Of a DNA stretch of 6,375 nt, positions 1 to 5,562 are shown piece after piece (within the stretch, counting starts at the first letter, position 1; each line of letters begins with the position of its first letter). The translations under genes were made by a program, and so were the position numbers. The DNA is taken from the NCBI GenBank assembly GCA_017443685.1, contig JAFSYD010000102.1, forward strand, positions 1 to 6,375, given 5' to 3'. A model generated the notes under the pieces. It was not told the DNA's origin, did no database searches, and worked only from the letters and a program-made list of their open reading frames with translations. This stretch comes from Lachnospiraceae bacterium. GTDB lineage: Bacteria; Bacillota; Clostridia; Lachnospirales; Lachnospiraceae.

Positions 1-406
1 CGGCCAGCTGCATGAACGGAACCCCATGATTGTCGGTCAAAAGCCCGTACCGGTCGATGCTCACCTCTCCTGCTGCCATTGCAAGGAAGGATACGCCATG
101 CGTCGCGTCTTTTGATGTTGTGATCCCGGCATTGTCCTGCATATACGCGTGCATTCGTTCTGCCACTTTTGCCATGTCCGCCGTCCCCGTCCCATACGAA
201 CTGTCAATCCCCAATATCCCATATTCATTCCACAAAAGACGGTTATAATCCGCAAACGCACTCTCGATCGAAATCTCCGATACCAGTGGCTCAAAGCGCC
301 TTAAGCTGTAAAAATGCAGCATTTCCAGCAGCGTAAAAAAGACTGACAGAAGCAGCATCAGGTTCATTCCCATAAAGCAGGTAACAGAAGCCGATCTCCC
401 CTTCAA
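1..406 (-). CDS. TadE-like surface/pilus-associated protein of the DUF5702 kind, N-terminal part (cut by left edge)
   Basis: The first 135 residues of a larger protein that runs off the left edge. It begins with a short polar stretch (KGRS), then one hydrophobic segment at about residues 9-33 (a TadE-like membrane anchor), then a soluble part presumably outside the membrane. The motifs YNRLLWNEYGILGID (about 54-68) and YGLLTDNHGVPF (about 120-131) match what I remember of DUF5702 proteins, which sit in Tad loci of Lachnospiraceae and related Clostridia; their biochemical role is unknown. In this frame a TAA lies two codons before a TTG at 404-406, so the start is either that TTG (overlapping the pilin stop) or ATG at 371-373 or 365-367. 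I chose TTG because it gives the K-G-R/S opening usual in this family and because neither ATG has a well-placed Shine-Dalgarno sequence. It is last in the visible Tad operon. Family fairly sure, start uncertain. Confidence 0.75.
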   Translation of the reverse strand, partial: MKGRSASVTCFMGMNLMLLLSVFFTLLEMLHFYSLRRFEPLVSEISIESAFADYNRLLWNEYGILGIDSSYGTGTADMAKVAERMHAYMQDNAGITTSKDATHGVSFLAMAAGEVSIDRYGLLTDNHGVPFMQLA

Positions 407-582
407 ACCTTACCCGCCTGGTCGGTGATCGTCTGGAAAATGTTATTGACAAGCGTCGTCAGCTGATCCTTAAAGATCAAAACCAGACCGATCAGTACCA
501 CCAAAATCAGGATCATTTCCACCACACCGATACCGGTTTGGGTACGTAATTTCTTTTGGATGTTCCTCTGTATCGCGTTCAT
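403..582 (-). CDS. flp: Flp1-type type IVb (Tad) major pilin precursor
   Basis: A 59-residue prepilin. A short basic leader (residues 1-17) ends in Gly17 and is followed by I-G-V-V-E, so Glu22 is the +5 glutamate expected of type IV pilins after cleavage behind Gly17. The hydrophobic helix covers about residues 20-37 (EMILILVVLIGLVLIF), then a short amphipathic tail ending QAGKV. The mature pilin would be about 42 residues, the usual size for Flp pilins of Firmicutes. The subunit would be extracted from the membrane and polymerised by the TadA/TadB/TadC machine encoded just upstream. The start at 582 is fixed by a strong Shine-Dalgarno sequence 8 nt before it; the same frame stays open further upstream but that part overlaps tadC. 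The 32-nt gap after tadC and the strong ribosome site fit a protein needed in large amounts. The stop overlaps the probable start of the next gene. Confidence 0.9.
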   Translation of the reverse strand: MNAIQRNIQKKLRTQTGIGVVEMILILVVLIGLVLIFKDQLTTLVNNIFQTITDQAGKV

Positions 583-590
583 ATTTTCTT

Positions 591-596
591 CTCCTT
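591..596 (-). promoter_or_regulatory. Shine-Dalgarno sequence of flp
   Basis: AAGGAG on the minus strand, 8 nt before the ATG at 582, in a purine-rich context. It decides the pilin start and is stronger than the ribosome sites of tadB and tadC. Confidence 0.8.
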
Positions 597-614
597 CTGC
601 ATAGATGCTGCGTT

Positions 615-1898
615 TCATAAACTCATATTCATAAGCGCCGGTGCGATCGTGACGATGAGTACCACGCCGAGCATCATCCCCATAGGGATCAAAAGCTTCG
701 TCGACGCCTCCTCGCCTAAGATCCGTGCCCGCACCTTTCGCGCTTCGAAGCACTCCGCTTCCTCTTTTTCCAGTTGCTCTTTCAGCTGCCGGTTCCCTTT
801 TTTGACATTCTGCGAAAGCATCATCGCCAGCTTGCTGTAGTAGCGGTGATCACACCGCTGTCCGAATTTCCGGTAGGCCTGCGTTTCACTCAGCCCGTCT
901 TCCATTTCGCGCAGGGCGATGACGATCGCATCATACCCCGGATGCGGACTGCCACGCTTGTCCGGCATCCTGCTCTTATATTGCGCGGCAATCCGTTCAA
1001 ATGCACCCTTTACGGATATCCCGGCGGACACATACAGCGAGAGCGTGCTCACCAGCTGCGGATAATCCGCTTCGAGGGCTTCGCTGCGCCTTGCCCGCGC
1101 ACGCCTTGCTTCCTCGCCCTGCCCCAAAACCACCGCAACCCCTGCGATGATCCCCATCAAAGCCAGTTCCTGTCCGCGGTAATTGCGCTTCCTTTTCCAC
1201 GTTACTTTTGTTCCGTTTACCGTTGTCGGAAGCACAAGTACGGCCGCCTCCTTTGTGGCCTCATCCGCGTCATAAAGCGCCTTTTTTAAGTAATAGGAGA
1301 AGCCCTCTTCGCTTTTTACATTCGGTACGACGACGCGTACCGGAAAGGAATAGACCGTCTCATAAGTGCCGCAGCTAAGCGTGGCCGAAGCATAGCAGAC
1401 GGTATCCTCCGTCACGTTTTCCAGATGGACGCTTCCGTCCTGTCCGATCAGGGACGGCTCCGAAAAGCTCCATGACGCCTCGACCGCACCTTCACTGTAT
1501 TCCCCTGCCACGGCAAGCGGCTTTGTGATACTTTCCAGAGACGGATTATCACCGGCAATGGAACTGTCGATCTCTTTCTTTGCCTCTTCCATCCGCGCAA
1601 GCGCTTCTTCCCCGGTAAAGGCCTGCCTGCTAACGTGTACGCGGACATTGTTTTTTTCATCCCGGCTATCCGCAACGACAAGCTCCGTTTCCATGTCCCG
1701 CTCGTCATAAGCGGGACGGGCAAGCTCGCCGTTAAAATGCAGCTCCCCGCTCCGGTAATCGGATATGGCAAGACCTATGCCCAAAAGCTCCACCAGTGAA
1801 AGGATCAGAACCGTATCCCGCTGTACGCGCAGCTTCCCGATATGGAGGTATTTCTTTTCTTTCGGTTTTTTACGTTCCTTTTTCTCTTTTCCAAACAT
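615..1898 (-). CDS. tadC: TadC-like membrane platform protein (type II secretion F domain) with an inserted Ig-like extracytoplasmic domain
   Basis: A 427-residue inner-platform protein of the Tad pilus machine. Layout: very basic cytoplasmic head (1-28); first membrane helix about 30-46; a large region about 47-243 predicted outside the membrane; second helix about 244-258; cytoplasmic T2SSF/GspF domain about 265-400 with the motif TLSLYVSAGISVKGAFERI (about 285-303); last helix about 402-422. The outer region carries a stretch (about 116-191: GDNPSLESI, W143-S, a G-S-V turn, then VYSFPVRVVVP) resembling an atrophied bacterial Ig-like domain, and a second short LP-x-x-VNGTKVTW piece (about 223-234). 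Two cysteines (168, 176) there could pair. Ordinary TadC proteins lack such an ectodomain; I recall similar longer forms in Lachnospiraceae. The start at 1898 is 3 nt after the tadB stop, with AGGGTG 6 nt upstream. The family call rests on the C-terminal half; the Ig assignment is inference. Confidence 0.85.
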   Translation of the reverse strand: MFGKEKKERKKPKEKKYLHIGKLRVQRDTVLILSLVELLGIGLAISDYRSGELHFNGELARPAYDERDMETELVVADSRDEKNNVRVHVSRQAFTGEEALARMEEAKKEIDSSIAGDNPSLESITKPLAVAGEYSEGAVEASWSFSEPSLIGQDGSVHLENVTEDTVCYASATLSCGTYETVYSFPVRVVVPNVKSEEGFSYYLKKALYDADEATKEAAVLVLPTTVNGTKVTWKRKRNYRGQELALMGIIAGVAVVLGQGEEARRARARRSEALEADYPQLVSTLSLYVSAGISVKGAFERIAAQYKSRMPDKRGSPHPGYDAIVIALREMEDGLSETQAYRKFGQRCDHRYYSKLAMMLSQNVKKGNRQLKEQLEKEEAECFEARKVRARILGEEASTKLLIPMGMMLGVVLIVTIAPALMNMSL

Positions 1899-1901
1899 TT
1901 C

Positions 1902-2669
1902 CTACACCCTGATATCCACTATGCGCTTTCCGAGAATGATCGCCGCAACATACATACCGATACAGAGCGTCATAAAAACCGCTCCCCCTATGTTGTGATA
2001 CATCGGTGCCAAAAACTCGCCCGATCCGATCCGAAGATATGCGATGATCGCCATCGGCATCACGGTCATCACGTTAAGCTCCATCTGCTTTTCGGCTACC
2101 GCCGCTGCGATCTCCTGCTTAAGTTCTACCTTTTCCTCGATCTTCTCCGCCGTCCTTCGGATATTTTTGACATAGTCTCCGCCGAGGCGTTTTGCAAAGG
2201 CAAAGATGTTCGCAAAGCTGAGCGCCTCCTCATAGGCAAAGCTTTCGGCAAATTCCAAAAACGCCCGTTCCACCGGATGCATCAGCGCCACCTTCCCGTT
2301 CAGACGGTGCAGCTCTGCCGCGATCACACCGTCGGCGCCGAACATCCGCACGATGGTATGCTCCGCTTCCGCAAATGCATTTTCCACCGAATACCCGGAC
2401 TCTAAGGATGCGATCAGCCCCAAAAGAAACTCTTTGTATTCCACCATAAACTGCTTCTCACGTTCCTTTTTCTTCCTGTCCGCATAGCGCAGTCCGTTCA
2501 CATAGGCAACCGCAGGAAAGCATAACAGCCCCCACCATGCATCGTAAAACACCCACGCCACCACGACGGACAGTCCGATATCCTCCGCGATCAGGATGGC
2601 GAGTTCTCTTTTCTGATACCCGCCATAATGAGTTTTCTGTCGTTTAAAATGTCGTTTTCCTTTTTCCAT
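1902..2669 (-). CDS. tadB: TadB-like membrane platform protein (type II secretion F domain)
   Basis: A 255-residue T2SSF-family protein, partner of TadC in the membrane platform on which the TadA ATPase acts. A basic head (1-21) is followed by hydrophobic stretches at about 22-40 and 46-58, a cytoplasmic domain of about 60-195, and C-terminal helices at about 200-213 and 226-246. The domain contains the F-type motif FLLGLIASLESGYSVENAF (about 81-99) and AKRLGGDYVKNIRRTAEKIEEK (in part, about 160-180), typical of TadB. The ATG at 2669 lies inside the tail of tadA, giving a 79-nt overlap. I keep it because the next possible in-frame starts are GTG codons within the first membrane helix. Its ribosome site is weak (a GA-rich stretch within tadA), which suggests translational coupling to tadA. 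It is somewhat shorter than proteobacterial TadB, as usual in Clostridia. Confidence 0.85.
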   Translation of the reverse strand: MEKGKRHFKRQKTHYGGYQKRELAILIAEDIGLSVVVAWVFYDAWWGLLCFPAVAYVNGLRYADRKKKEREKQFMVEYKEFLLGLIASLESGYSVENAFAEAEHTIVRMFGADGVIAAELHRLNGKVALMHPVERAFLEFAESFAYEEALSFANIFAFAKRLGGDYVKNIRRTAEKIEEKVELKQEIAAAVAEKQMELNVMTVMPMAIIAYLRIGSGEFLAPMYHNIGGAVFMTLCIGMYVAAIILGKRIVDIRV

Positions 2670-3817
2670 ATCCCGATCTCTTTTCCATTTGCATCCCGCT
2701 TCGACTGATAGACATACAGCGTACGCAGCTTTACTTCTCCATCCGTAACGCCTGTCACCTCGGCGATCTCAAGCACCTTACGGCTCCTGTCATTCAGCCT
2801 GCCGAGATGAACAAAGATCTCGATGCCTGACGCGATCTGCGCCCGGATTGCCGCGATCGGAAGCTCCATTCCCATTAAGACCATCGTTTCCAGCCGCGAG
2901 ATCATATCCCGGCAGGAATTGGCATGACCGGTGGAAAGAGAGCCGTCGTGACCGGTATTCGCCGCCTGCAGCACCTCCAGCGCTTCCTCCCCGCGGCACT
3001 CCCCGACGATGATCCGGTCGGGGCGCATCCGCAGTGCCGACTTTACCAGATCGCGAATGCTGATCCGAAGCTTCCCCTCCAGATTAGCATCCCTTGCTTC
3101 GAGCCGCACCAGATTTTCAATTCCGATCGGCTGCAGTTCCGCACTGTCCTCGATCGTGATCACGCGCTCTCCCGGCGGAACGAATTCTGTCAGGGCATTT
3201 AAAAATGTGGTCTTCCCTGACCCCGTCCCGCCCGAAACGAACATATTGTAGCCTGCCGCGACAAGGTCTTTTAAAAAGTCAGCCATCTCCTCCGACAGAG
3301 AGCCCAGCGAGAGCAACCGCCGCATATTGATCGGATCCTTCGGGAATCTGCGGATCGTAACGATGCAGTGGTCGATCGATGCGGGCGGCAGCACGATGTT
3401 CACACGCGAGCCATCCTCCAGACGCGTATCCACGATCGGCGTCGTCTCATTGACGATCCGGTTGTTTCTCGCCACGATCTGCTGGATCACATCGTACAGC
3501 TTTTCCTCCGAGGAAAACCTGCGGTCGGTCCGCTCCAGCCGTCCGAAACGCTCCACAAAGATCGCGTCCGCTCCATTGATCAGAACTTCCGTAACCTCCT
3601 CCGCTTCCAGCAGCTCCTGCAGCACGTCGAGCTTGCGCAGGGAATTGAAGATACTGCTGCCGAGCCTTTTTCTCTCGGCCAGGGAAAGCGGCATATCCGC
3701 TCCCTCGCGGATGATCTCTTCCCGGATCAGTCCCATCACTTCTTCGTCGGACACGTCCCGCTCCAGGTCGATCTGATCTAATACCCGCTTTTGTATTCTT
3801 TCCTTTACCGCATCCAT
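2591..3817 (-). CDS. tadA: TadA/CpaF family pilus assembly ATPase
   Basis: A 408-residue cytoplasmic secretion ATPase of the PilT/VirB11 superfamily, which powers Flp pilus assembly by ATP hydrolysis against the TadB/TadC platform. All key motifs are intact: N-terminal domain with EVTEVLINGADAIFVER (about 74-90) and DGSRVNIVLPP (135-145); Walker A GGTGSGKTT (196-204, Lys202); Asp box VITIEDSAELQ (219-229); Walker B-like RIIVGE (268-273, Glu273); His box TGHDGSLSTGHANS (288-301). The length fits clostridial CpaF proteins, which lack the long N-terminal extensions of some proteobacterial ones. The ATG overlaps the tadZ TGA by one base (TGATG), a classic sign of coupled translation, and the 3' end overlaps tadB by 79 nt. 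TadA versus other VirB11-like ATPases is settled by the neighbours. Confidence 0.96.
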   Translation of the reverse strand: MDAVKERIQKRVLDQIDLERDVSDEEVMGLIREEIIREGADMPLSLAERKRLGSSIFNSLRKLDVLQELLEAEEVTEVLINGADAIFVERFGRLERTDRRFSSEEKLYDVIQQIVARNNRIVNETTPIVDTRLEDGSRVNIVLPPASIDHCIVTIRRFPKDPINMRRLLSLGSLSEEMADFLKDLVAAGYNMFVSGGTGSGKTTFLNALTEFVPPGERVITIEDSAELQPIGIENLVRLEARDANLEGKLRISIRDLVKSALRMRPDRIIVGECRGEEALEVLQAANTGHDGSLSTGHANSCRDMISRLETMVLMGMELPIAAIRAQIASGIEIFVHLGRLNDRSRKVLEIAEVTGVTDGEVKLRTLYVYQSKRDANGKEIGIWKKENDILNDRKLIMAGIRKENSPS

Positions 3818-4791
3818 CAGGCGAACTCGCTTTCCACGAACCGCCCCAGATTCCCATGCAAAAGCTGTTCGAACCGATAGGTACCGTCCGTCAGGTTGTT
3901 TGCGGACATTGCAAGGGAAATCTCCCGCATTCGCGGCCCGTCCGTCATCGCAGAAAGGTGCCGCTGGATTTTTGTCTTGCTTTTCCGGTAATAATCACCG
4001 GGCTTATCGACCAGGATCAGCTCCGAAAGCCGTGCGATAAGGGCGCTTGCGCATTGCAGTCCGTCATCGAACAGCACAACCACGGTATCATAATCCGTCC
4101 GGTCAGCCGCGGCAAACAACCGCTCCCACTGCCCGTCCGTGATCCCTGCCGCCTCACCGAAATTCCGCATCGGTGCAAAATATGACATCCCTTCATAATA
4201 ATCCGCCAACGCAGCGATATCCGCGCCCGCCGCCTCCTCGGACAGATACAGCGCGTCGATCAGGCTTTTGCTGTTCGCGCAATCGATCAGCTCCTCTAAG
4301 ATACTGTTCGTTTCCATGTCCAAAAACAGCACCTTATCCTGCCTGGCCGCATGCTTTGCATATGCAAGCGCAAACGGAAGCTGCAGCTCATGATGCACCG
4401 GCGAATGGATCCCGACCCAGCGTTTCGTGCGGCAGCGCACCGGGCCTTTATTCGAAGATGGCATACCCGCATATGACAGGATCGCTTTTACAAAAGCATC
4501 CATATGCTGGAACTTATATACGGACGGATATCCATCTCCGTTCGCATTGCCCACATCTGCGCATAGGTACAAAACGGTACCGAAGCGCGCGCTTTCTTCC
4601 GGCTTAAGGGCCTCCTCCAAAAATGCCTCCCCCAGCAGGGACACATGATAGCTGCCCGTATCCCCGGCAAAGCTTTCCAGCCGGGTATATGTTGTGATCG
4701 AAAAACCCTTTAGCGCATGCATCAAAAACGCTGTCAGCGCCGTTACATACGCACTGTCCGTATCGCAGATCAACAACCTCCGATCCGCCAT
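3817..4791 (-). CDS. tadZ: TadZ/CpaE-like pilus localisation protein with degenerate ATPase site
   Basis: A 324-residue two-part protein of the TadZ/CpaE type, which in studied members marks the site, often a cell pole, where the Tad machine assembles. Residues 1-108 resemble an atypical receiver domain: RLLICDTD (5-12) supplies the acidic pair and VYKFQ (91-95) the usual lysine strand, but the strand around 49-54 has no phospho-acceptor aspartate. Residues 124-300 resemble a MinD/ParA-like domain: strand WVGIHSP (125-131), VLFLDME (154-160, Asp158) and DTVVVLFDD (235-243). The P-loop between them reads PVHHELQLPFALA (131-143) and lacks the glycines and lysine of Walker A. The frame is open to a GTG at 4818, but the ATG at 4791 has a perfect Shine-Dalgarno sequence, so I start there. 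It is first in the Tad operon, with a one-base overlap with tadA. The assignment rests on fold pattern and position; overall sequence similarity appears modest. Confidence 0.82.
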   Translation of the reverse strand: MADRRLLICDTDSAYVTALTAFLMHALKGFSITTYTRLESFAGDTGSYHVSLLGEAFLEEALKPEESARFGTVLYLCADVGNANGDGYPSVYKFQHMDAFVKAILSYAGMPSSNKGPVRCRTKRWVGIHSPVHHELQLPFALAYAKHAARQDKVLFLDMETNSILEELIDCANSKSLIDALYLSEEAAGADIAALADYYEGMSYFAPMRNFGEAAGITDGQWERLFAAADRTDYDTVVVLFDDGLQCASALIARLSELILVDKPGDYYRKSKTKIQRHLSAMTDGPRMREISLAMSANNLTDGTYRFEQLLHGNLGRFVESEFA

Positions 4792-4797
4792 GCCAAC

Positions 4798-4806
4798 CAC
4801 CTCCTC
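4798..4806 (-). promoter_or_regulatory. Shine-Dalgarno sequence of tadZ
   Basis: GAGGAGGTG on the minus strand, 6 nt before the ATG at 4791. It is a near-perfect match to the 16S rRNA 3' end and decides between the ATG at 4791 and the longer GTG frame from 4818. Confidence 0.85.
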
Positions 4807-4818
4807 GCTGTGGCTCAC

Positions 4819-4848
4819 ATTCTACGCCCCGGCATACGGCCGCTGCAA
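4819..4848 (-). promoter_or_regulatory. Weak candidate sigma-A promoter of the Tad operon
   Basis: On the minus strand TTGCAG (4843-4848) and TAGAAT (4819-4824, five of six bases of TATAAT) are separated by 18 nt. A start just downstream would leave a leader of only about 20 nt carrying the tadZ Shine-Dalgarno sequence. The -35 matches only in TTG and the spacer is GC-rich, so this is tentative. Another -35-like TTGTCA (4885-4890) has no matching -10. I found no convincing flagellar sigma-28 site. Confidence 0.25.
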
Positions 4849-4864
4849 TCGACGTTTTTGTCGA
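4849..4864 (-). repeat. Small inverted repeat between the terminator and tadZ
   Basis: On the minus strand TCGAC, a 6-nt spacer AAAAAC, then GTCGA. The arms extend by one G-U and one A-U pair to seven pairs. It has no following T-tract so it is not a terminator. It could be a short protein-binding site or chance. Confidence 0.35.
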
Positions 4865-4948
4865 CTTTTTGCTTTGTAGGATTTTGACAAAAAAAATTTT
4901 CTTGGAAAATATACGGAAAGAGGGAAAGATATTTTGTAAAAATGATAG

Positions 4949-5006
4949 AAAAAACCCGGGACTGTCTACGCCGGAAATACTCCTGTCCGACGCCAATTGT
5001 CCCGGG
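4949..5006 (-). terminator. Intrinsic terminator of the flagellin-fliS unit, with a nested hairpin
   Basis: On the minus strand, 56 nt after the fliS stop, CCCGGGAC (4999-5006) is perfectly complementary to GTCCCGGG (4955-4962), followed directly by six T (4949-4954). The 36 nt between the arms fold further: GTCGGA pairs with TCCGGC around a 10-nt loop CAGGAGTATT, with symmetric 7-nt flanks that allow a few more pairs. It separates the flagellar genes from the Tad operon. The outer stem and T-tract are clear; the inner fold is deduced by eye. Confidence 0.85.
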
Positions 5007-5061
5007 CCGTTTGCTTATTTTTGAAAAAAAATTTGTTCGGTAATAATTACGAAATGGTTCC

Positions 5062-5541
5062 TTATGCCAAAAATCCGCGCGAACCGCTGATATCCGCCGA
5101 CATCGCATTGATGTCATTGCGCCCGTATGTATAGCCCGCGACCACCTTTTCGGTATTTTTCATCAGCGTCTCGGACGCATCCTGCTTCGCCACCTCGACA
5201 AATGCTTCCTGAAGCGGGCGTAAGAAGTCAACGATCCCGTCGATCCGCGCTGCATCGGCATACACCATCACCTTTGCGATCTCCTTTTGCCCGAAAACGT
5301 ATAACGGAAACAGTTCCTTTGCGATATCGTATTTGAAATCCAGCACATTTTTCAAGTGCTCCAGGACCTGCGAGGCGTTCCGCAGGGCCTCATTTGCGGC
5401 GTCATGATCCTTTTTCCCGCAAAGTGCTTCCTTCGCATCATCCATATAGGTAAAAAAGATTTCATATAAGATCACGATGATCCCGCTGCGGTTCGCCTGG
5501 CTGATGCGCAAGGTATATGCGCTCTTCTTTTCCTTTGTCAT
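5062..5541 (-). CDS. fliS: FliS-family flagellin export chaperone
   Basis: A 159-residue, mostly helical cytoplasmic protein. FliS binds the C-terminal disordered part of newly made flagellin, prevents early polymerisation and delivers it to the flagellar export gate. Signs of the family: an N-terminal YTLRISQANRSGIIVILYEI region (about 9-28) resembling the FliS opening, where a tyrosine is followed by T/S-x-x-x-L-x-x-x-LYE; a central helix with ASQVLEHLKNVLDFKYDIAKELFPLY (in part, about 56-81), matching the FliS pattern L-x-x-x-LD-x-x-x-x-IA; and a last helix at about 102-119. It is longer than the usual 125-135 residues: a tail of about 30 residues ends in GSRGFLA. The start at 5541 has GGGGTGA 6 nt upstream. 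It lies 18 nt downstream of the flagellin gene, as expected for a chaperone and its client, and before a strong terminator. Confidence 0.85.
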   Translation of the reverse strand: MTKEKKSAYTLRISQANRSGIIVILYEIFFTYMDDAKEALCGKKDHDAANEALRNASQVLEHLKNVLDFKYDIAKELFPLYVFGQKEIAKVMVYADAARIDGIVDFLRPLQEAFVEVAKQDASETLMKNTEKVVAGYTYGRNDINAMSADISGSRGFLA

Positions 5542-5547
5542 TTTCTA

Positions 5548-5562
5548 TCACCCCAACAGCTA
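5548..5562 (-). other. Amber codon followed by remnant of the canonical flagellin tail
   Basis: Minus-strand codons TAG, CTG, TTG, GGG, TGA follow ...PQQAL of the flagellin. Flagellins usually end in V/A-L-x-L-L-R/G, so the TAG sits exactly at the 'x' position and L-L-G plus a second stop follows. A single C-to-T change from CAG (Gln) would explain it. The second stop overlaps the fliS ribosome site. Confidence 0.6.

Noticed and set aside
403..753. Longer 116-residue version of the pilin frame
   Set aside because: The extra N-terminal part lies inside tadC in another frame, has unlikely composition, and the start at 582 has a strong ribosome site and gives a normal Flp prepilin.
774..1289. 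Plus-strand open frame of 171 codons
   Set aside because: It is antisense to tadC, rich in His/Arg/Pro as expected of a shadow frame, with no recognisable domain.
1842..2405. Plus-strand open frame of 187 codons
   Set aside because: Antisense to tadB and the start of tadC, shadow-like composition, no family recognised.
3327..3781. Two overlapping plus-strand open frames opposite tadA
   Set aside because: Ser/Arg-rich or His-rich shadow translations opposite a highly conserved ATPase.
4792..4818. Upstream start of tadZ at a GTG (4818)
   Set aside because: It would place the strong GAGGAGGTG site inside the coding region; the ATG at 4791 is ideally spaced from it.
4849..5006. Possible c-di-GMP or other riboswitch ahead of the Tad operon
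   Set aside because: None of the conserved GEMM-type blocks is present, and the hairpin with T-tract directly follows fliS, as an ordinary terminator would.
5040..5050. Perfect small palindrome GTAATAATTAC just after fliS
   Set aside because: Only five bases per arm in AT-rich sequence with a one-base centre; expected by chance and unable to form a useful hairpin.
4604..5117. Minus-strand open frames bridging fliS, the gap and tadZ
   Set aside because: They run through the terminator hairpin and AT-rich tract, overlap real genes in other frames, and have no ribosome site or domain.
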